15,456 bases of DNA from Nitriliruptoraceae bacterium (GTDB taxonomy: Bacteria; Actinomycetota; Nitriliruptoria; Nitriliruptorales; Nitriliruptoraceae). Of the stretch, positions 1 through 7,372 are shown in pieces; the stretch's first letter is position 1; every line of letters begins with the position of its first letter. A program made the position numbers and the translations under genes. The notes beneath the pieces were generated by a model that was not told where the DNA came from, did not search any database, and saw only the letters and a list, made by a program, of their open reading frames with translations. The DNA lies in assembly GCA_007121975.1 (NCBI GenBank), contig SKJO01000022.1:1-15456 (forward strand). Reading direction: 5' to 3'.

Positions 1-42
1 AAAACGCGAAAACGGCCTGCTACAGGTACGTAGCGGGCCGTT
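1..42 (-). terminator. Rho-independent terminator of the tRNA-Ser/tRNA-Arg unit
   Basis: A 13-bp inverted repeat (11-23 pairing with 30-42, one T-G wobble, 6-nt loop) lies 10 bp past the 3' end of tRNA-Arg. Read on the minus strand, the stem ends in a TTTT run, followed after CGCG by a second TTTT at the window edge. Stem plus U-tract is the classical intrinsic terminator, and its position suits ending the two-tRNA transcript. Confidence 0.85.
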
Positions 43-51
43 CTCGTCAAG

Positions 52-126
52 CGCGCTGGGAGGGATTCGAACCCCCGGCCTTCTGATCCGTAGTCAGGTG
101 CTCTATCCAGACTGAGCTACCAGCGC
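52..126 (-). tRNA. tRNA-Arg (anticodon ACG)
   Basis: The minus strand folds as a complete 75-nt cloverleaf. The acceptor is GCGCTGG paired with CCAGCGC, discriminator G. The D arm contains GCTCAG, the anticodon loop is CTACGGA (ACG, read as ICG, for CGU/CGC/CGA), and the T loop is TTCGAAT with a 5-bp stem containing one G-T pair. The first anticodon-stem pair (27-43) is a C-A mismatch. The 3' CCA is not encoded (CTT follows). It lies 17 bp downstream of tRNA-Ser(GCT) on the same strand, so the two are probably one transcript ending at the terminator at 1-42. Confidence 0.95.
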
Positions 127-143
127 AGGTCTTCAGTTGTCCG

Positions 144-233
144 CGGAGGCTGAGGGATTTGAACCCTCGAGGGCCTGATAGACCCAACGGGATTAGCAAT
201 CCCTCGCCATAGACCAGACTAGGCGAAGCCTCC
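144..233 (-). tRNA. tRNA-Ser (anticodon GCT)
   Basis: A 90-nt class II tRNA on the minus strand. The acceptor is GGAGGCT paired with AGCCTCC, discriminator G. The anticodon loop TTGCTAA gives GCT, which reads AGC and AGU serine codons. It has the long variable arm typical of tRNA-Ser and a T arm GAGGG-TTCAAAT-CCCTC. CCA is not encoded. It is the first gene of a two-tRNA unit with tRNA-Arg(ACG). Confidence 0.95.
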
Positions 234-271
234 AGGCGCCCGCACGACCGTTTCGCCGCGCAGTCGGGGAG

Positions 272-277
272 AGCGTA
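272..277 (-). promoter_or_regulatory. possible -10 element for the tRNA-Ser/tRNA-Arg unit
   Basis: TACGCT on the minus strand fits the TANNNT -10 pattern and lies about 39 bp upstream of the tRNA-Ser 5' end, in the 102-bp divergent gap before the YihY gene. I see no good -35 hexamer, so support is by position and consensus only. Confidence 0.3.
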
Positions 278-323
278 GCAGCCGTTCGAGCCGTTGGTTG
301 CCGCGGCCCGCGCAGCCGGCCCC

Positions 324-329
324 TACCCT
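324..329 (+). promoter_or_regulatory. possible -10 element placing a leaderless start of the YihY gene
   Basis: TACCCT (TANNNT pattern) is followed by exactly six bases and then the GTG at 336. With the usual 6-7 nt from -10 to transcription start, the mRNA would begin at or next to the start codon. The same geometry is seen at serS. No ribosome-binding sequence precedes the GTG, as expected for a leaderless mRNA. No clear -35. Confidence 0.45.
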
Positions 330-335
330 CCTGGC

Positions 336-1334
336 GTGCATCCCTACGCCCACCGCCTCATCCACCGCGTCCCTCCCCGGCTGCGCCCGGCGGCGACGCT
401 GACCGCGCGGACCGTGGACGGAGCGGTCACCGACCGTCTGCCCGGCCTGGCGGCAGAGATCGCGTTCTGGTCCCTGGTGTCCCTGCCCGCCCTGGCGATC
501 GCCGCTCTGGCCACGACCACGCTGGTGCTGGATCAGGACGGAGGGCAGCTGCGCGACCAGGTCCTCGAGGCCGCGCTCGACGTCGCGGCGATCGCGCTGA
601 CGCCCGAGGCGATCGACAGCGCAGCCCGGCCGGCGCTCGAGTTGCTGCTCGACACCAGCGGCGCCGGCGTGGTCTCCTTCGCCTTCCTGGTCGCGGTCTG
701 GACGGCATCGCGTGCCGTGCGGGTCCTGCTCACCACCTTGGCGCTGACCTACGACCGCGCCTACCTGCGTTCGCCGTTGAAGACCCGGCTGGTCGGGGTG
801 GCGATCACGTTGGTCGGGCTGGTGATCGCCGCGATCCTGGCGCCGCTGCTGCTGGCCGGACCCGGCTTCGGCGCCACGCTGGTGGAGTGGATCGGACGGG
901 ACCCGATCGGTCTGGCCGAGCTGTGGCGCGTGGCCTACTGGCCGGCGACGGTGCTGTCGGCCACGCTGGCGATCGCGCTGCTGTTCCACCTCGGCGTTCC
1001 CGGCCACACCCCCTGGCGGCGAGACCTCCCCGGCGCGGCGCTGACCACCGCCGTGTGGCTGCTGGGCAGCGTGGCGCTGCGCGCCTACGCAAGCTTCGTG
1101 ATCGGGTCGGGGACCAGCGCCTACGGGCCGCTGGCCGGGCCCATCGTGCTGCTGCTGTGGCTGTGGCTGACCGGACTCGCGGTCCTGCTCGGCGGCGAGC
1201 TCAACGCCCAGATCGAACGGTTGTGGCCGACTGATCCGCAGCTGCCCGGGCTGGCGGAAACGATCGAGAACGACGACGAGGTCACCGAGCCGGATCCGGC
1301 GGACGCGCGTACGGCAGATCGAAGCTCACCGTGA
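336..1334 (+). CDS. YihY/UPF0761 (BrkB-family) integral membrane protein
   Basis: A 332-residue polytopic inner-membrane protein of the YihY/BrkB family. The family was once mislabelled ribonuclease BN; its molecular function is not established. About six hydrophobic segments are visible (near 43-63, 111-133, 152-174, 198-219, 233-257, 266-288). Family hallmarks are the N-terminal DGAVTDRLPGLAAEIAFW stretch (28-45) and the C-terminal LLLWLWLTGLAVLLGGELNA stretch (272-291), followed by a short acidic cytoplasmic tail. I chose GTG 336 because a TANNNT box sits six bases upstream; an in-frame TTG at 294 would add 14 Ala/Pro-rich residues and has no ribosome-binding site. Its 3' end overlaps the convergent histidine-kinase gene by 53 bp. 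Family assignment is secure; no substrate can be inferred. Confidence 0.9.
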   Translation: MHPYAHRLIHRVPPRLRPAATLTARTVDGAVTDRLPGLAAEIAFWSLVSLPALAIAALATTTLVLDQDGGQLRDQVLEAALDVAAIALTPEAIDSAARPALELLLDTSGAGVVSFAFLVAVWTASRAVRVLLTTLALTYDRAYLRSPLKTRLVGVAITLVGLVIAAILAPLLLAGPGFGATLVEWIGRDPIGLAELWRVAYWPATVLSATLAIALLFHLGVPGHTPWRRDLPGAALTTAVWLLGSVALRAYASFVIGSGTSAYGPLAGPIVLLLWLWLTGLAVLLGGELNAQIERLWPTDPQLPGLAETIENDDEVTEPDPADARTADRSSP

Positions 1335-3030
1335 CCCCCGCGTCGTTGCGGACCTCGAGGTTGGCGCCGTGGGCCGCTACGACCCGGCGCGCCAGGGCCA
1401 GGCCGAGCCCGAGCCCGCTGGAGCTGCGGCGCAGGTGGTCGCCACCGCGGTAGAAGCGCTCGGAGACGTGGGGAAGGTCCTCGGGCGCGATCCCCGGACC
1501 GTCATCGCTGACCTCGACCCGCACCCGACCGTCATCCGCGGCTGCGGTCGAGATCCGGACCCGGGTGCCCTCGGGCGTGTGCTTGACCACGTTGGCGAGC
1601 AACTGTTCCACGACGTGAGCGAGCGCACGCTGATCGCCCCGCACCAGCAGCCCGGGGTCGAGGTCGAGCTGCAGCGGCCAGCCGGCCAGCATCGGCTCGA
1701 GCCGGTCGACCACTCCCGCGACGAGGTCGGCGAGGTGCACCACCTCGACGTCCAGCACGACCTCGCCGCGCTCGAGGATCGCGGCATCGAGCAGAGCTCC
1801 GACCATCCGCTCGAGGCGCAGCGCGTTGTCGTCGAGACGGTCGACGAGTTCGCGGCGCTGGTCGAGGCCGAGGTCGTCCCAGCGCGACCGGAGCGTCTGG
1901 CCCAGGCCCTGCACGACCGTCAGCGGGGTGCGCAGCTCATGGGACACGGTGGCGACCAGATCGTTGGCCTGACGGTCGAGTTCGACGAGTTCGTCGATCG
2001 TGCGGCGGTCGGCGGCATACGCCTCGGCGCGCAGCACCGCCCGCCCGAGCCCACGCATCAACGGTACGACCGTGCCGTCGACCAACTCCCGGACCTGCCC
2101 ACCGAAGTTCACGGCCGACACCACCCCCCGCAGGCGACGCTGCTCGAGCAGGGGGACCACGACCGCGAAGGCGCCGTCGTCGAGCAGATGGGTGGTGTGC
2201 AGGTCGGAGCCGCGCTCGCTGATGCCCTCGTAGACGCCGGCGTCGAGCGGCACGACGGGAAACAGCTCCCGATCCTCGGGTCCCGTGCCCACGATCAACT
2301 CGAGCTCCCCACGCCCGGGGACCACGCGCCGGACGACCACCACATCGAACCCGAGGTCACGCACCGCGGCCTGGACCGCCCCGAACACCGTGTCCGAATC
2401 GAGTCCGGTGGCGGTCAGCAACTCCGAGAGCAACGCCGTGCGGCGTTGGGAGGCCCGGCGCTGGTCGGCCTCGACGGCGATCGCCGTCTGCAGCCCACCG
2501 ACGGTGCGCATCGAGGTCGACAGGATCAGCGCACCGGCGACGGCATGCAGCCAGTGTCCCCCCACGCCGAGGTCGGCGTTCAGCGCCAGGGTGAGCTGCC
2601 AGCAGACCAGTACCACCACGCCGAACGCCAACCGCCAGGCCGGGGGGTTGGCATAGGCGCCGGCAACCAGTGTGAGCGCGAACAGCAGCACGACCACCGA
2701 CGCGGCGAGTTCGACAACGGCCACGAAGTAGGGCACCGCGAGCACGATGGTGACCGTGGCATACCCCGGATGCCACAGTCCGGGTGCCCGGCCCTGGCGG
2801 GCGGCCCGCATCGACTGGCCCAGCCCGAGCAGGAACAAGGCCGCACCCGCGACGGCGATCGACACGTACGCGACGGGCGCCACCACGCGCCCCTGGACCA
2901 GCGGCAGGCCGATCGCCACCAGCATCGGCAGACCGCTGGCGGAGTGGACCGCCCAGGTGCGCAGCGCCAGGCCAGGGTCGTCGAGGCCACCAGGCAACGC
3001 GGCCGCCGAGGCGGCGTCGACCCTGCTCAT
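1282..3030 (-). CDS. membrane sensor histidine kinase (6 TM-GAF-like-HisKA-HATPase), copy 1
   Basis: A 582-residue two-component sensor kinase that should autophosphorylate on His and pass the phosphate to a response regulator. About six TM helices occupy 33-172 with almost no extracytoplasmic domain, followed by a GAF-like sensory region (about 200-335). The DHp domain has an intact H-box (VSHELRTPLTVV, His364). The ATPase domain has an N-box (LLANVVKHTP, Asn480), G1 DDGPGI (509-514) and G2 GLGLGL (539-544), so all catalytic motifs are present. ATG 3030 overlaps the stop of the upstream pseudokinase gene as ATGA and has GAGGG upstream; the longer open frame to 3258 lies inside that gene and is rejected. 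The paralogue at 7373-9121 has exactly the same length. No cognate regulator is adjacent. Its 3' end overlaps the convergent YihY gene. The signal sensed is unknown. Confidence 0.93.
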   Translation of the reverse strand: MSRVDAASAAALPGGLDDPGLALRTWAVHSASGLPMLVAIGLPLVQGRVVAPVAYVSIAVAGAALFLLGLGQSMRAARQGRAPGLWHPGYATVTIVLAVPYFVAVVELAASVVVLLFALTLVAGAYANPPAWRLAFGVVVLVCWQLTLALNADLGVGGHWLHAVAGALILSTSMRTVGGLQTAIAVEADQRRASQRRTALLSELLTATGLDSDTVFGAVQAAVRDLGFDVVVVRRVVPGRGELELIVGTGPEDRELFPVVPLDAGVYEGISERGSDLHTTHLLDDGAFAVVVPLLEQRRLRGVVSAVNFGGQVRELVDGTVVPLMRGLGRAVLRAEAYAADRRTIDELVELDRQANDLVATVSHELRTPLTVVQGLGQTLRSRWDDLGLDQRRELVDRLDDNALRLERMVGALLDAAILERGEVVLDVEVVHLADLVAGVVDRLEPMLAGWPLQLDLDPGLLVRGDQRALAHVVEQLLANVVKHTPEGTRVRISTAAADDGRVRVEVSDDGPGIAPEDLPHVSERFYRGGDHLRRSSSGLGLGLALARRVVAAHGANLEVRNDAGVTVSFDLPYARPPDPAR

Positions 3031-4496
3031 GGCCCGCCCTCGCGCACCTCGGCGTCCGCCGGCAGCAGCACGACCGGACCACCGTCCCAGCGGGCCCCCG
3101 CCGCCACGAGCAGGCGGGTGACCAGAGGACGCACGCGCCGGGTGTCGTGCACGAGGTGGCCGGGAGCAGACGGGTGGCGGCGAAGCCGCAGCGTGACACC
3201 CGCCGAACCACGCTCGACCACCAGCCGTGCCCCGGAACTGCCCTGCAGCTCCAGCCACAGGCTGAGCGCATGGTCGAGCAGGACCGGAGCCACCACGACC
3301 CGGTGCTCCTCGAGCAGCCCGTCACCGCGCAGCTCCACACGGTCGCGGAAACCGGCGATGACGGCACCGAGCTTCACCGGCTGGATCCGGGCGCCAGGGG
3401 CGGCAGGGATGCGGCGGGTGCCGTCGGCGTGGAGCCGAGGAACATCGAGCAGCGCGTCGATGATCGTGACCAACCGCTGGCCCTGTGCGCCGACGACCTC
3501 CAGCACGCGGGTGTCGGGCGCCCCGTCCAGGCCGCCGGCCCGCAGTGCCGCCGCTCCGGCCCGGATCTCGGTCAGGGGCAGGTGCAGTTCCTCGGACACG
3601 GCATCGAGGAACCCGGTACGCGCCCGCTCCAGCTCGGTCGCCCGACGCAGCCGGTCCTGCTGACGCTCGAGATGCTCCTGGGTCTCCCAGACCGCACCGA
3701 GATGGGCGGCGAGGACCTCGACCAGATTGAGGTCCTCGGGGCACCCGGCCCCACGAGCCGGGCCGACCAGGATCTGGCCCCGGACCTGCCCGCCGACGGC
3801 CACCGGGACCTGCACCACCTCGGCAGGCGCATCCTGCCCGTTGACGGTTGCTCGGGCGTCCGACGCGTCGGTGATCACCTCGGCGTACGCGAAGCCGAGT
3901 CCCCGCAGCGTGCCGACGACCTCGTGAGCGGCCTGATCGGGGTGACGTCCCGAAAGCCGCTGGACGGCCATGAGCAGCGCGGCACGTTCCGCCGCCTGGC
4001 GCCTGGCGGCTCGCTGCGCTGCCCGAGCACGCGTGAGTTGGGCGGCGAAGAGATCCACGATGGCGACGATCGCGATGAGCAGCAGCACGACGACTGCAGC
4101 CTCGGGACCGGGGGCCCCGTGCCGGGCCAGCGCCCAGGCCACGACACCGATCGCCGCGGCCTGCAGCAGCAGCCGGAGCGTTCGCTGGGAGGACAGACCC
4201 AGCGCCGTGATCAGCAGCACCGCGAAGGGCAGCAACTCCACGGCCGAGGGGGCGATCTCGAGCATGACCACGTACGAGGCCAGCGTGACCACCGCAAGGG
4301 CGAGACCGATGGCGTGGCGGTGGGCGGCGGTGACGGCCGGCCGTCGCCCCCACCACCAGGCCAGCACGCTCGCCGCGGCCAGTGCCACCGCGCCCGGCGC
4401 CAACCACCAGCGGTGCTCCGCGGCGGAGAGCAGCAGTGGCAGGTACGCGATGACGGCCCCGAGGAGGAGCAGGGGCTGGAACCGCCCGCCGGCCAC
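3027..4496 (-). CDS. histidine-kinase-like membrane protein without catalytic residues (pseudokinase), copy 1
   Basis: A 489-residue protein laid out like a sensor kinase: six hydrophobic segments (about 8-23, 32-48, 62-80, 86-102, 108-124, 131-149), a charged linker helix, a GAF-like region (about 168-270), a coiled coil (270-298), then a DHp-like helix. The H-box reads VSEELHLPL, so the phospho-accepting His is Glu302. The C-terminal third keeps the secondary-structure pattern of an ATPase domain but has no N-box Asn, no DxGxG and no GLGLG. It is therefore probably not an active kinase, but a sensory or scaffold partner of the kinase that follows with an ATGA overlap. GTG 4496 was chosen for its ribosome-binding site; the open frame continues to 4583 but passes through the likely promoter. 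A paralogue lies at 9118-10470. The structure and coupling are seen; the partner role is inferred. Confidence 0.85.
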   Translation of the reverse strand: MAGGRFQPLLLLGAVIAYLPLLLSAAEHRWWLAPGAVALAAASVLAWWWGRRPAVTAAHRHAIGLALAVVTLASYVVMLEIAPSAVELLPFAVLLITALGLSSQRTLRLLLQAAAIGVVAWALARHGAPGPEAAVVVLLLIAIVAIVDLFAAQLTRARAAQRAARRQAAERAALLMAVQRLSGRHPDQAAHEVVGTLRGLGFAYAEVITDASDARATVNGQDAPAEVVQVPVAVGGQVRGQILVGPARGAGCPEDLNLVEVLAAHLGAVWETQEHLERQQDRLRRATELERARTGFLDAVSEELHLPLTEIRAGAAALRAGGLDGAPDTRVLEVVGAQGQRLVTIIDALLDVPRLHADGTRRIPAAPGARIQPVKLGAVIAGFRDRVELRGDGLLEEHRVVVAPVLLDHALSLWLELQGSSGARLVVERGSAGVTLRLRRHPSAPGHLVHDTRRVRPLVTRLLVAAGARWDGGPVVLLPADAEVREGGP

Positions 4497-4501
4497 AGCA
4501 T

Positions 4502-4508
4502 CCCCCTC
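4502..4508 (-). promoter_or_regulatory. ribosome-binding site that fixes the pseudokinase 1 start
   Basis: On the minus strand GAGGGGG precedes GTG 4496 by five bases (ATGCT). This strong Shine-Dalgarno-like sequence decides for the internal GTG and against the open frame's first possible start at 4583. Confidence 0.65.
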
Positions 4509-4522
4509 GTCACTGGTGTGGG

Positions 4523-4528
4523 AGGCTA
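4523..4528 (-). promoter_or_regulatory. possible -10 element of the pseudokinase 1-kinase 1 operon
   Basis: TAGCCT on the minus strand fits TANNNT and lies 26 bp upstream of GTG 4496. That leaves a short leader containing the GAGGGGG ribosome-binding site. It sits in the divergent gap shared with the GGDEF/EAL gene. No convincing -35. Confidence 0.4.
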
Positions 4529-4559
4529 GCGCGCTCAGGACCCACCTCGGGCCGGCGAC

Positions 4560-4565
4560 TACGGT
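4560..4565 (+). promoter_or_regulatory. possible -10 element of the GGDEF/EAL gene
   Basis: TACGGT on the plus strand fits TANNNT. Transcription would start near 4572, about 47 nt before ATG 4619, leaving room for the GGAGG at 4608-4612. It lies about 32 bp from the opposing -10 candidate at 4523-4528, so one regulator bound between them could control both transcripts (inference). Confidence 0.35.
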
Positions 4566-4618
4566 GGGAGCTCGGGACCGCACCGGTCACGACCGAACCG
4601 CCTGCCCGGAGGCCAGCC

Positions 4619-7213
4619 ATGGCCGATCCTGCACGCAACGCCGCCGTGGTGCTCCTGGTGTCGGGGAACAAGGCGCTGCGCGAGCGGCTCGCCGCCTGGC
4701 TCGATGCGGCCGGCCTGCCGACCGTCGCGGTCGACGACGAACCGGCGGCGACCAGGGTGGCCGCCGAGCAGCAGGTGGTGCTGCTCGTGATCGACCACGG
4801 GAGCACGGGACTCGGGGTCCCGCGCCGGCTGCGGTCGCGAGGCCCCGGGGATGCCGAGGTGCCGGTGCTGCTGCTGAGCGACGCGGCGTCACCGGCCGGG
4901 CGCGTCGACGACACCGAGGCCTTCGAGCTCGACGCCGTCGACGTGTGCAGCCGTGACGCCCAGAGCACTGAGCTGCTCGCTCGCGTGCGCCGCCTGCTGG
5001 AGGTGCACGACCTGCGACGGGGCATCGCAACCGGACCGGACCGGTACGCGTCGGTCACCAGCACCGAGCTGCGCCGGATCGAGGAGCTCGCGCACCTGGG
5101 CAGCTGGACCGCGGAGCTGACCTCGGGGGCGCTGCGCTGGTCGGCGACGATGCGCGCGCTGTTCGGGGTCGGCGAACACGACGCGGTCGATCTCGCCGTG
5201 TTCCAGTCGCGGGTGCACCCCGACGACCGCGAGCGGGTCGAGACTGCCTGGCAACAGGCGATCGAGTCGGGCACGACCTACGCCCTCGATCACCGGCTCG
5301 TGGTCGACGGCCGGGTGCGCTGGATCCGCGCCCAGGGACAGTTTCAGCTCGACGCGCAGGGGCAGCCGGCCACGGGGGTGGGGATCGCCTACGACATCAC
5401 CGAGCGCAAGCGCGGTGAGCAGCAACTGGCGGCCGAGCGGGCCCGGTTCAAGGACGCGCTCGAGGCAGCCGAGGCCTCGACCTGGGAGTGGCACCTCGCC
5501 AGCGACGAGCTGCGCCTCGACCGCCGCTCCGACGGACCCGGTGCGATCCCGCTGTCCGACGCCGAGTTGACCATGGCCGCGGTCCTCGAACGGATCCACC
5601 CCGATGACGTGTCCGAGACCCGTGAGGCGATGCTCTCGCTGCTGACCGGCAAGCACGACCGGTACCACGCCGAGTTCCGGTTCGCGCCCCCCGCAGGTGG
5701 ATGGGTTTGGTTGCGAGCGCTGGGCCGCATCGTCAGCCGGGAGTTGGACGGCGCCCCCGCACTGATCCGTGGCATCGTGCTGGACGTCACCGGACTGCGG
5801 GCGCAGCAGGAGCAGGTGCGTTTCGCGCAGACCCACGACGGACTGACCGGGCTGCCGAACCGCCAGCGCTTCACCGACACGCTTCGCGAGGTGCTGGCCG
5901 CCGAGGCTCAGACACCGTTGGCGGTGATCAGCGTGGACCTCGACGACTTCGAGTCCATCAACCATGCCCATGGCCGTGCCGCCGGCAACCTCGTCCTGGC
6001 CGAGCTGGCCACCCGGTTGCTGACCGTCGTTGCCCAACGGGACCACCTCGCCCGTACCGGCGGGGACGAGTTCAGCCTCGTCATGCGGCTCACCGAGGAC
6101 GAGCTGAGCGCCTGGACCGAAGGGCTCCACCACCTGCTGACCACCCCGGTGCCGTTGCGGTCCGGACCGACCACGCTCACCGCGTCGCTCGGACTGACCA
6201 CCTCGCCGCAGCCCGGGTCCACGCCCGACGCCGACCAGCTGCTCCGGCAGGCCGACCAGGCCGTCTACCAGGCCAAGCTGTCCGGGAAGAACCGCACCCA
6301 CCGCTTCGATCTCGCGCATCACGAGCACACTCGTGTTCGCTACGCCCTGCTCGATGAGCTCGCTCATGCCATCACCGAGGGACAGCTGGTCGCCTACTAC
6401 CAGCCCCAGGTCGACCTGCGCACTGGCCGGGTGCTGGGCGCGGAGGCCCTGGTTCGCTGGCAGCACCCGACCCGCGGGCTGCTGCCCCCCGGGGCGTTCA
6501 TCCCCGCGACCCAGGACCATCCGATCGCCATCGACCTGGGCACCCACGTGCTCGACGTCGCGCTCGCCCAGCTCGAGACCTGGCAGGCGCAGGGACTCAG
6601 CGACCTGACCATCGCGGTGAACACCGACCCGTTGCAGCTCGAGGACCCCGAGTTCTTCGAGCGGACCCTCGATCAGCTCCGGGCGCACCCCAACCTGCGC
6701 CCCGAACAGCTCACCCTCGAGATCCTCGAGACCGGCGCTCCCGAAGACCTCGACGCGGTCGCCGCCCTCATCGACCGCTTCCAGGCCGCCGGGATCACCA
6801 TCGCGCTCGACGACTTCGGCACCGGTTTCGCCTCCCTGACCTTCCTCAAGCGGCTCGGCGCCCGAGTGATCAAGATCGACCGCAGCTTCACCCAGGGACT
6901 GCTCGACGATCCCGAGGACGCCATGATCGTGCACGCCGTGACGACCCTGACCCAGAACCTCGGCCGGACCGCGTTCGCCGAAGGCGTGGAGACAATCGAC
7001 CAGGGACGGCTGCTCATCCAGCTCGGCTGCACCCAGGCACAGGGCTACCACATCGCCCGGCCGATGCCCGGCGACGAGCTACCCACCTGGATCGCGCGCT
7101 GGCAGCCACCCGAGGTCTGGGCCAGGACCGAGCCGCTGGCCGCCGACGCGCTGCCCGCGCTCCTCGCCGGACTGGGAGCCGCTACGTCGCCATCCGAGCG
7201 GATCGGCGGCTGA
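4619..7213 (+). CDS. cyclic-di-GMP turnover protein: REC-like, PAS, PAS, GGDEF, EAL
   Basis: An 864-residue soluble signalling protein. Residues 1-130 resemble a response-regulator receiver: Asp59 sits where the phospho-Asp would be and ELLARVRRLLE (118-128) matches its last helix, but the N-terminal acidic pair is missing (VVLLVSGNK) and the conserved Lys appears to be Arg112. Two PAS regions follow (about 155-268 and 272-398). The GGDEF domain (about 403-560) has an intact GGDEF (481-485) and metal Asp440. The EAL domain (about 575-825) keeps EAL (609-611), Asn668, Glu701, Asp731-Asp732, Lys752 and AEGVET (787-792), so it should cleave c-di-GMP. ATG 4619 has GGAGG eight bases upstream (4608-4612 to start). 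It is divergent from the pseudokinase 1 operon. Whether it makes or mainly degrades c-di-GMP is undecided; phosphodiesterase activity is better supported. Confidence 0.93.
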   Translation: MADPARNAAVVLLVSGNKALRERLAAWLDAAGLPTVAVDDEPAATRVAAEQQVVLLVIDHGSTGLGVPRRLRSRGPGDAEVPVLLLSDAASPAGRVDDTEAFELDAVDVCSRDAQSTELLARVRRLLEVHDLRRGIATGPDRYASVTSTELRRIEELAHLGSWTAELTSGALRWSATMRALFGVGEHDAVDLAVFQSRVHPDDRERVETAWQQAIESGTTYALDHRLVVDGRVRWIRAQGQFQLDAQGQPATGVGIAYDITERKRGEQQLAAERARFKDALEAAEASTWEWHLASDELRLDRRSDGPGAIPLSDAELTMAAVLERIHPDDVSETREAMLSLLTGKHDRYHAEFRFAPPAGGWVWLRALGRIVSRELDGAPALIRGIVLDVTGLRAQQEQVRFAQTHDGLTGLPNRQRFTDTLREVLAAEAQTPLAVISVDLDDFESINHAHGRAAGNLVLAELATRLLTVVAQRDHLARTGGDEFSLVMRLTEDELSAWTEGLHHLLTTPVPLRSGPTTLTASLGLTTSPQPGSTPDADQLLRQADQAVYQAKLSGKNRTHRFDLAHHEHTRVRYALLDELAHAITEGQLVAYYQPQVDLRTGRVLGAEALVRWQHPTRGLLPPGAFIPATQDHPIAIDLGTHVLDVALAQLETWQAQGLSDLTIAVNTDPLQLEDPEFFERTLDQLRAHPNLRPEQLTLEILETGAPEDLDAVAALIDRFQAAGITIALDDFGTGFASLTFLKRLGARVIKIDRSFTQGLLDDPEDAMIVHAVTTLTQNLGRTAFAEGVETIDQGRLLIQLGCTQAQGYHIARPMPGDELPTWIARWQPPEVWARTEPLAADALPALLAGLGAATSPSERIGG

Positions 7214-7244
7214 TTCGAGCCGGCGCTCGGCGCGTGCCGCTCAG

Positions 7245-7333
7245 CGGAGGGTGGGGGATTCGAACCCCCGGTACGACTCGCGCCGCACGACGGTTTTCAA
7301 GACCGCTGCCTTCGTCCGCTCGGCCAACCCTCC
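7245..7333 (-). tRNA. tRNA-Ser (anticodon TGA)
   Basis: An 89-nt class II tRNA on the minus strand. The acceptor is GGAGGGT paired with ACCCTCC, discriminator G. The anticodon loop CTTGAAA gives TGA, reading UCA and related UCN serine codons. It has a long variable arm and a T arm GGGGG-TTCGAAT-CCCCC. CCA is not encoded. It starts 39 bp past the stop of kinase 2 on the same strand and ends 31 bp from the convergent GGDEF/EAL gene. I see no separate promoter, so it may be read from the kinase operon or from an element I cannot recognise. Confidence 0.95.
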
Positions 7334-7335
7334 AG

Positions 7336-7366
7336 GGTGGCCACGGCGCCTGCGGCGCCGACCACC
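7336..7366 (-). terminator. GC-rich hairpin between kinase 2 and tRNA-Ser(TGA)
   Basis: A perfect 7-bp stem CGGCGCC/GGCGCCG (7344-7350 with 7354-7360, loop TGC) lies inside a second 5-bp pair GGTGG/CCACC (7336-7340 with 7362-7366). It is immediately downstream of the kinase 2 stop codon. There is no U-tract, so it would be a U-less terminator or a processing signal separating the mRNA from the tRNA. The structure is clear; the function is inferred. Confidence 0.45.
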
Positions 7367-7372
7367 GGGGCA

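Noticed and set aside
294..335. TTG start at 294 for the YihY gene
   Set aside because: It adds an Ala/Pro-rich stretch not typical of the family and lies upstream of the TACCCT box; GTG 336 fits a leaderless start.
336..1334. Ribonuclease BN as the product of the YihY/BrkB gene
   Set aside because: That name came from an old misassignment; the protein is a six-helix membrane protein with no nuclease motif.
1369..4529. Long plus-strand frames opposite the kinase 1 module
   Set aside because: Same reason: composition-driven antisense frames; the minus strand has H-box, N-box and G-boxes.
4497..4583. Start of pseudokinase 1 at 4583
   Set aside because: The extension is not membrane-like, runs through the probable -10 element, and lacks the strong GAGGGGG site found before GTG 4496.
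4889..7051. 720-codon minus-strand open frame opposite the GGDEF/EAL gene
   Set aside because: Low-complexity product without domains; the plus strand encodes intact PAS, GGDEF and EAL motifs.
7214..7244. Intrinsic terminator for the GGDEF/EAL gene
   Set aside because: Only a short GAGC/GCTC pair is present with no T-tract; too weak to call.
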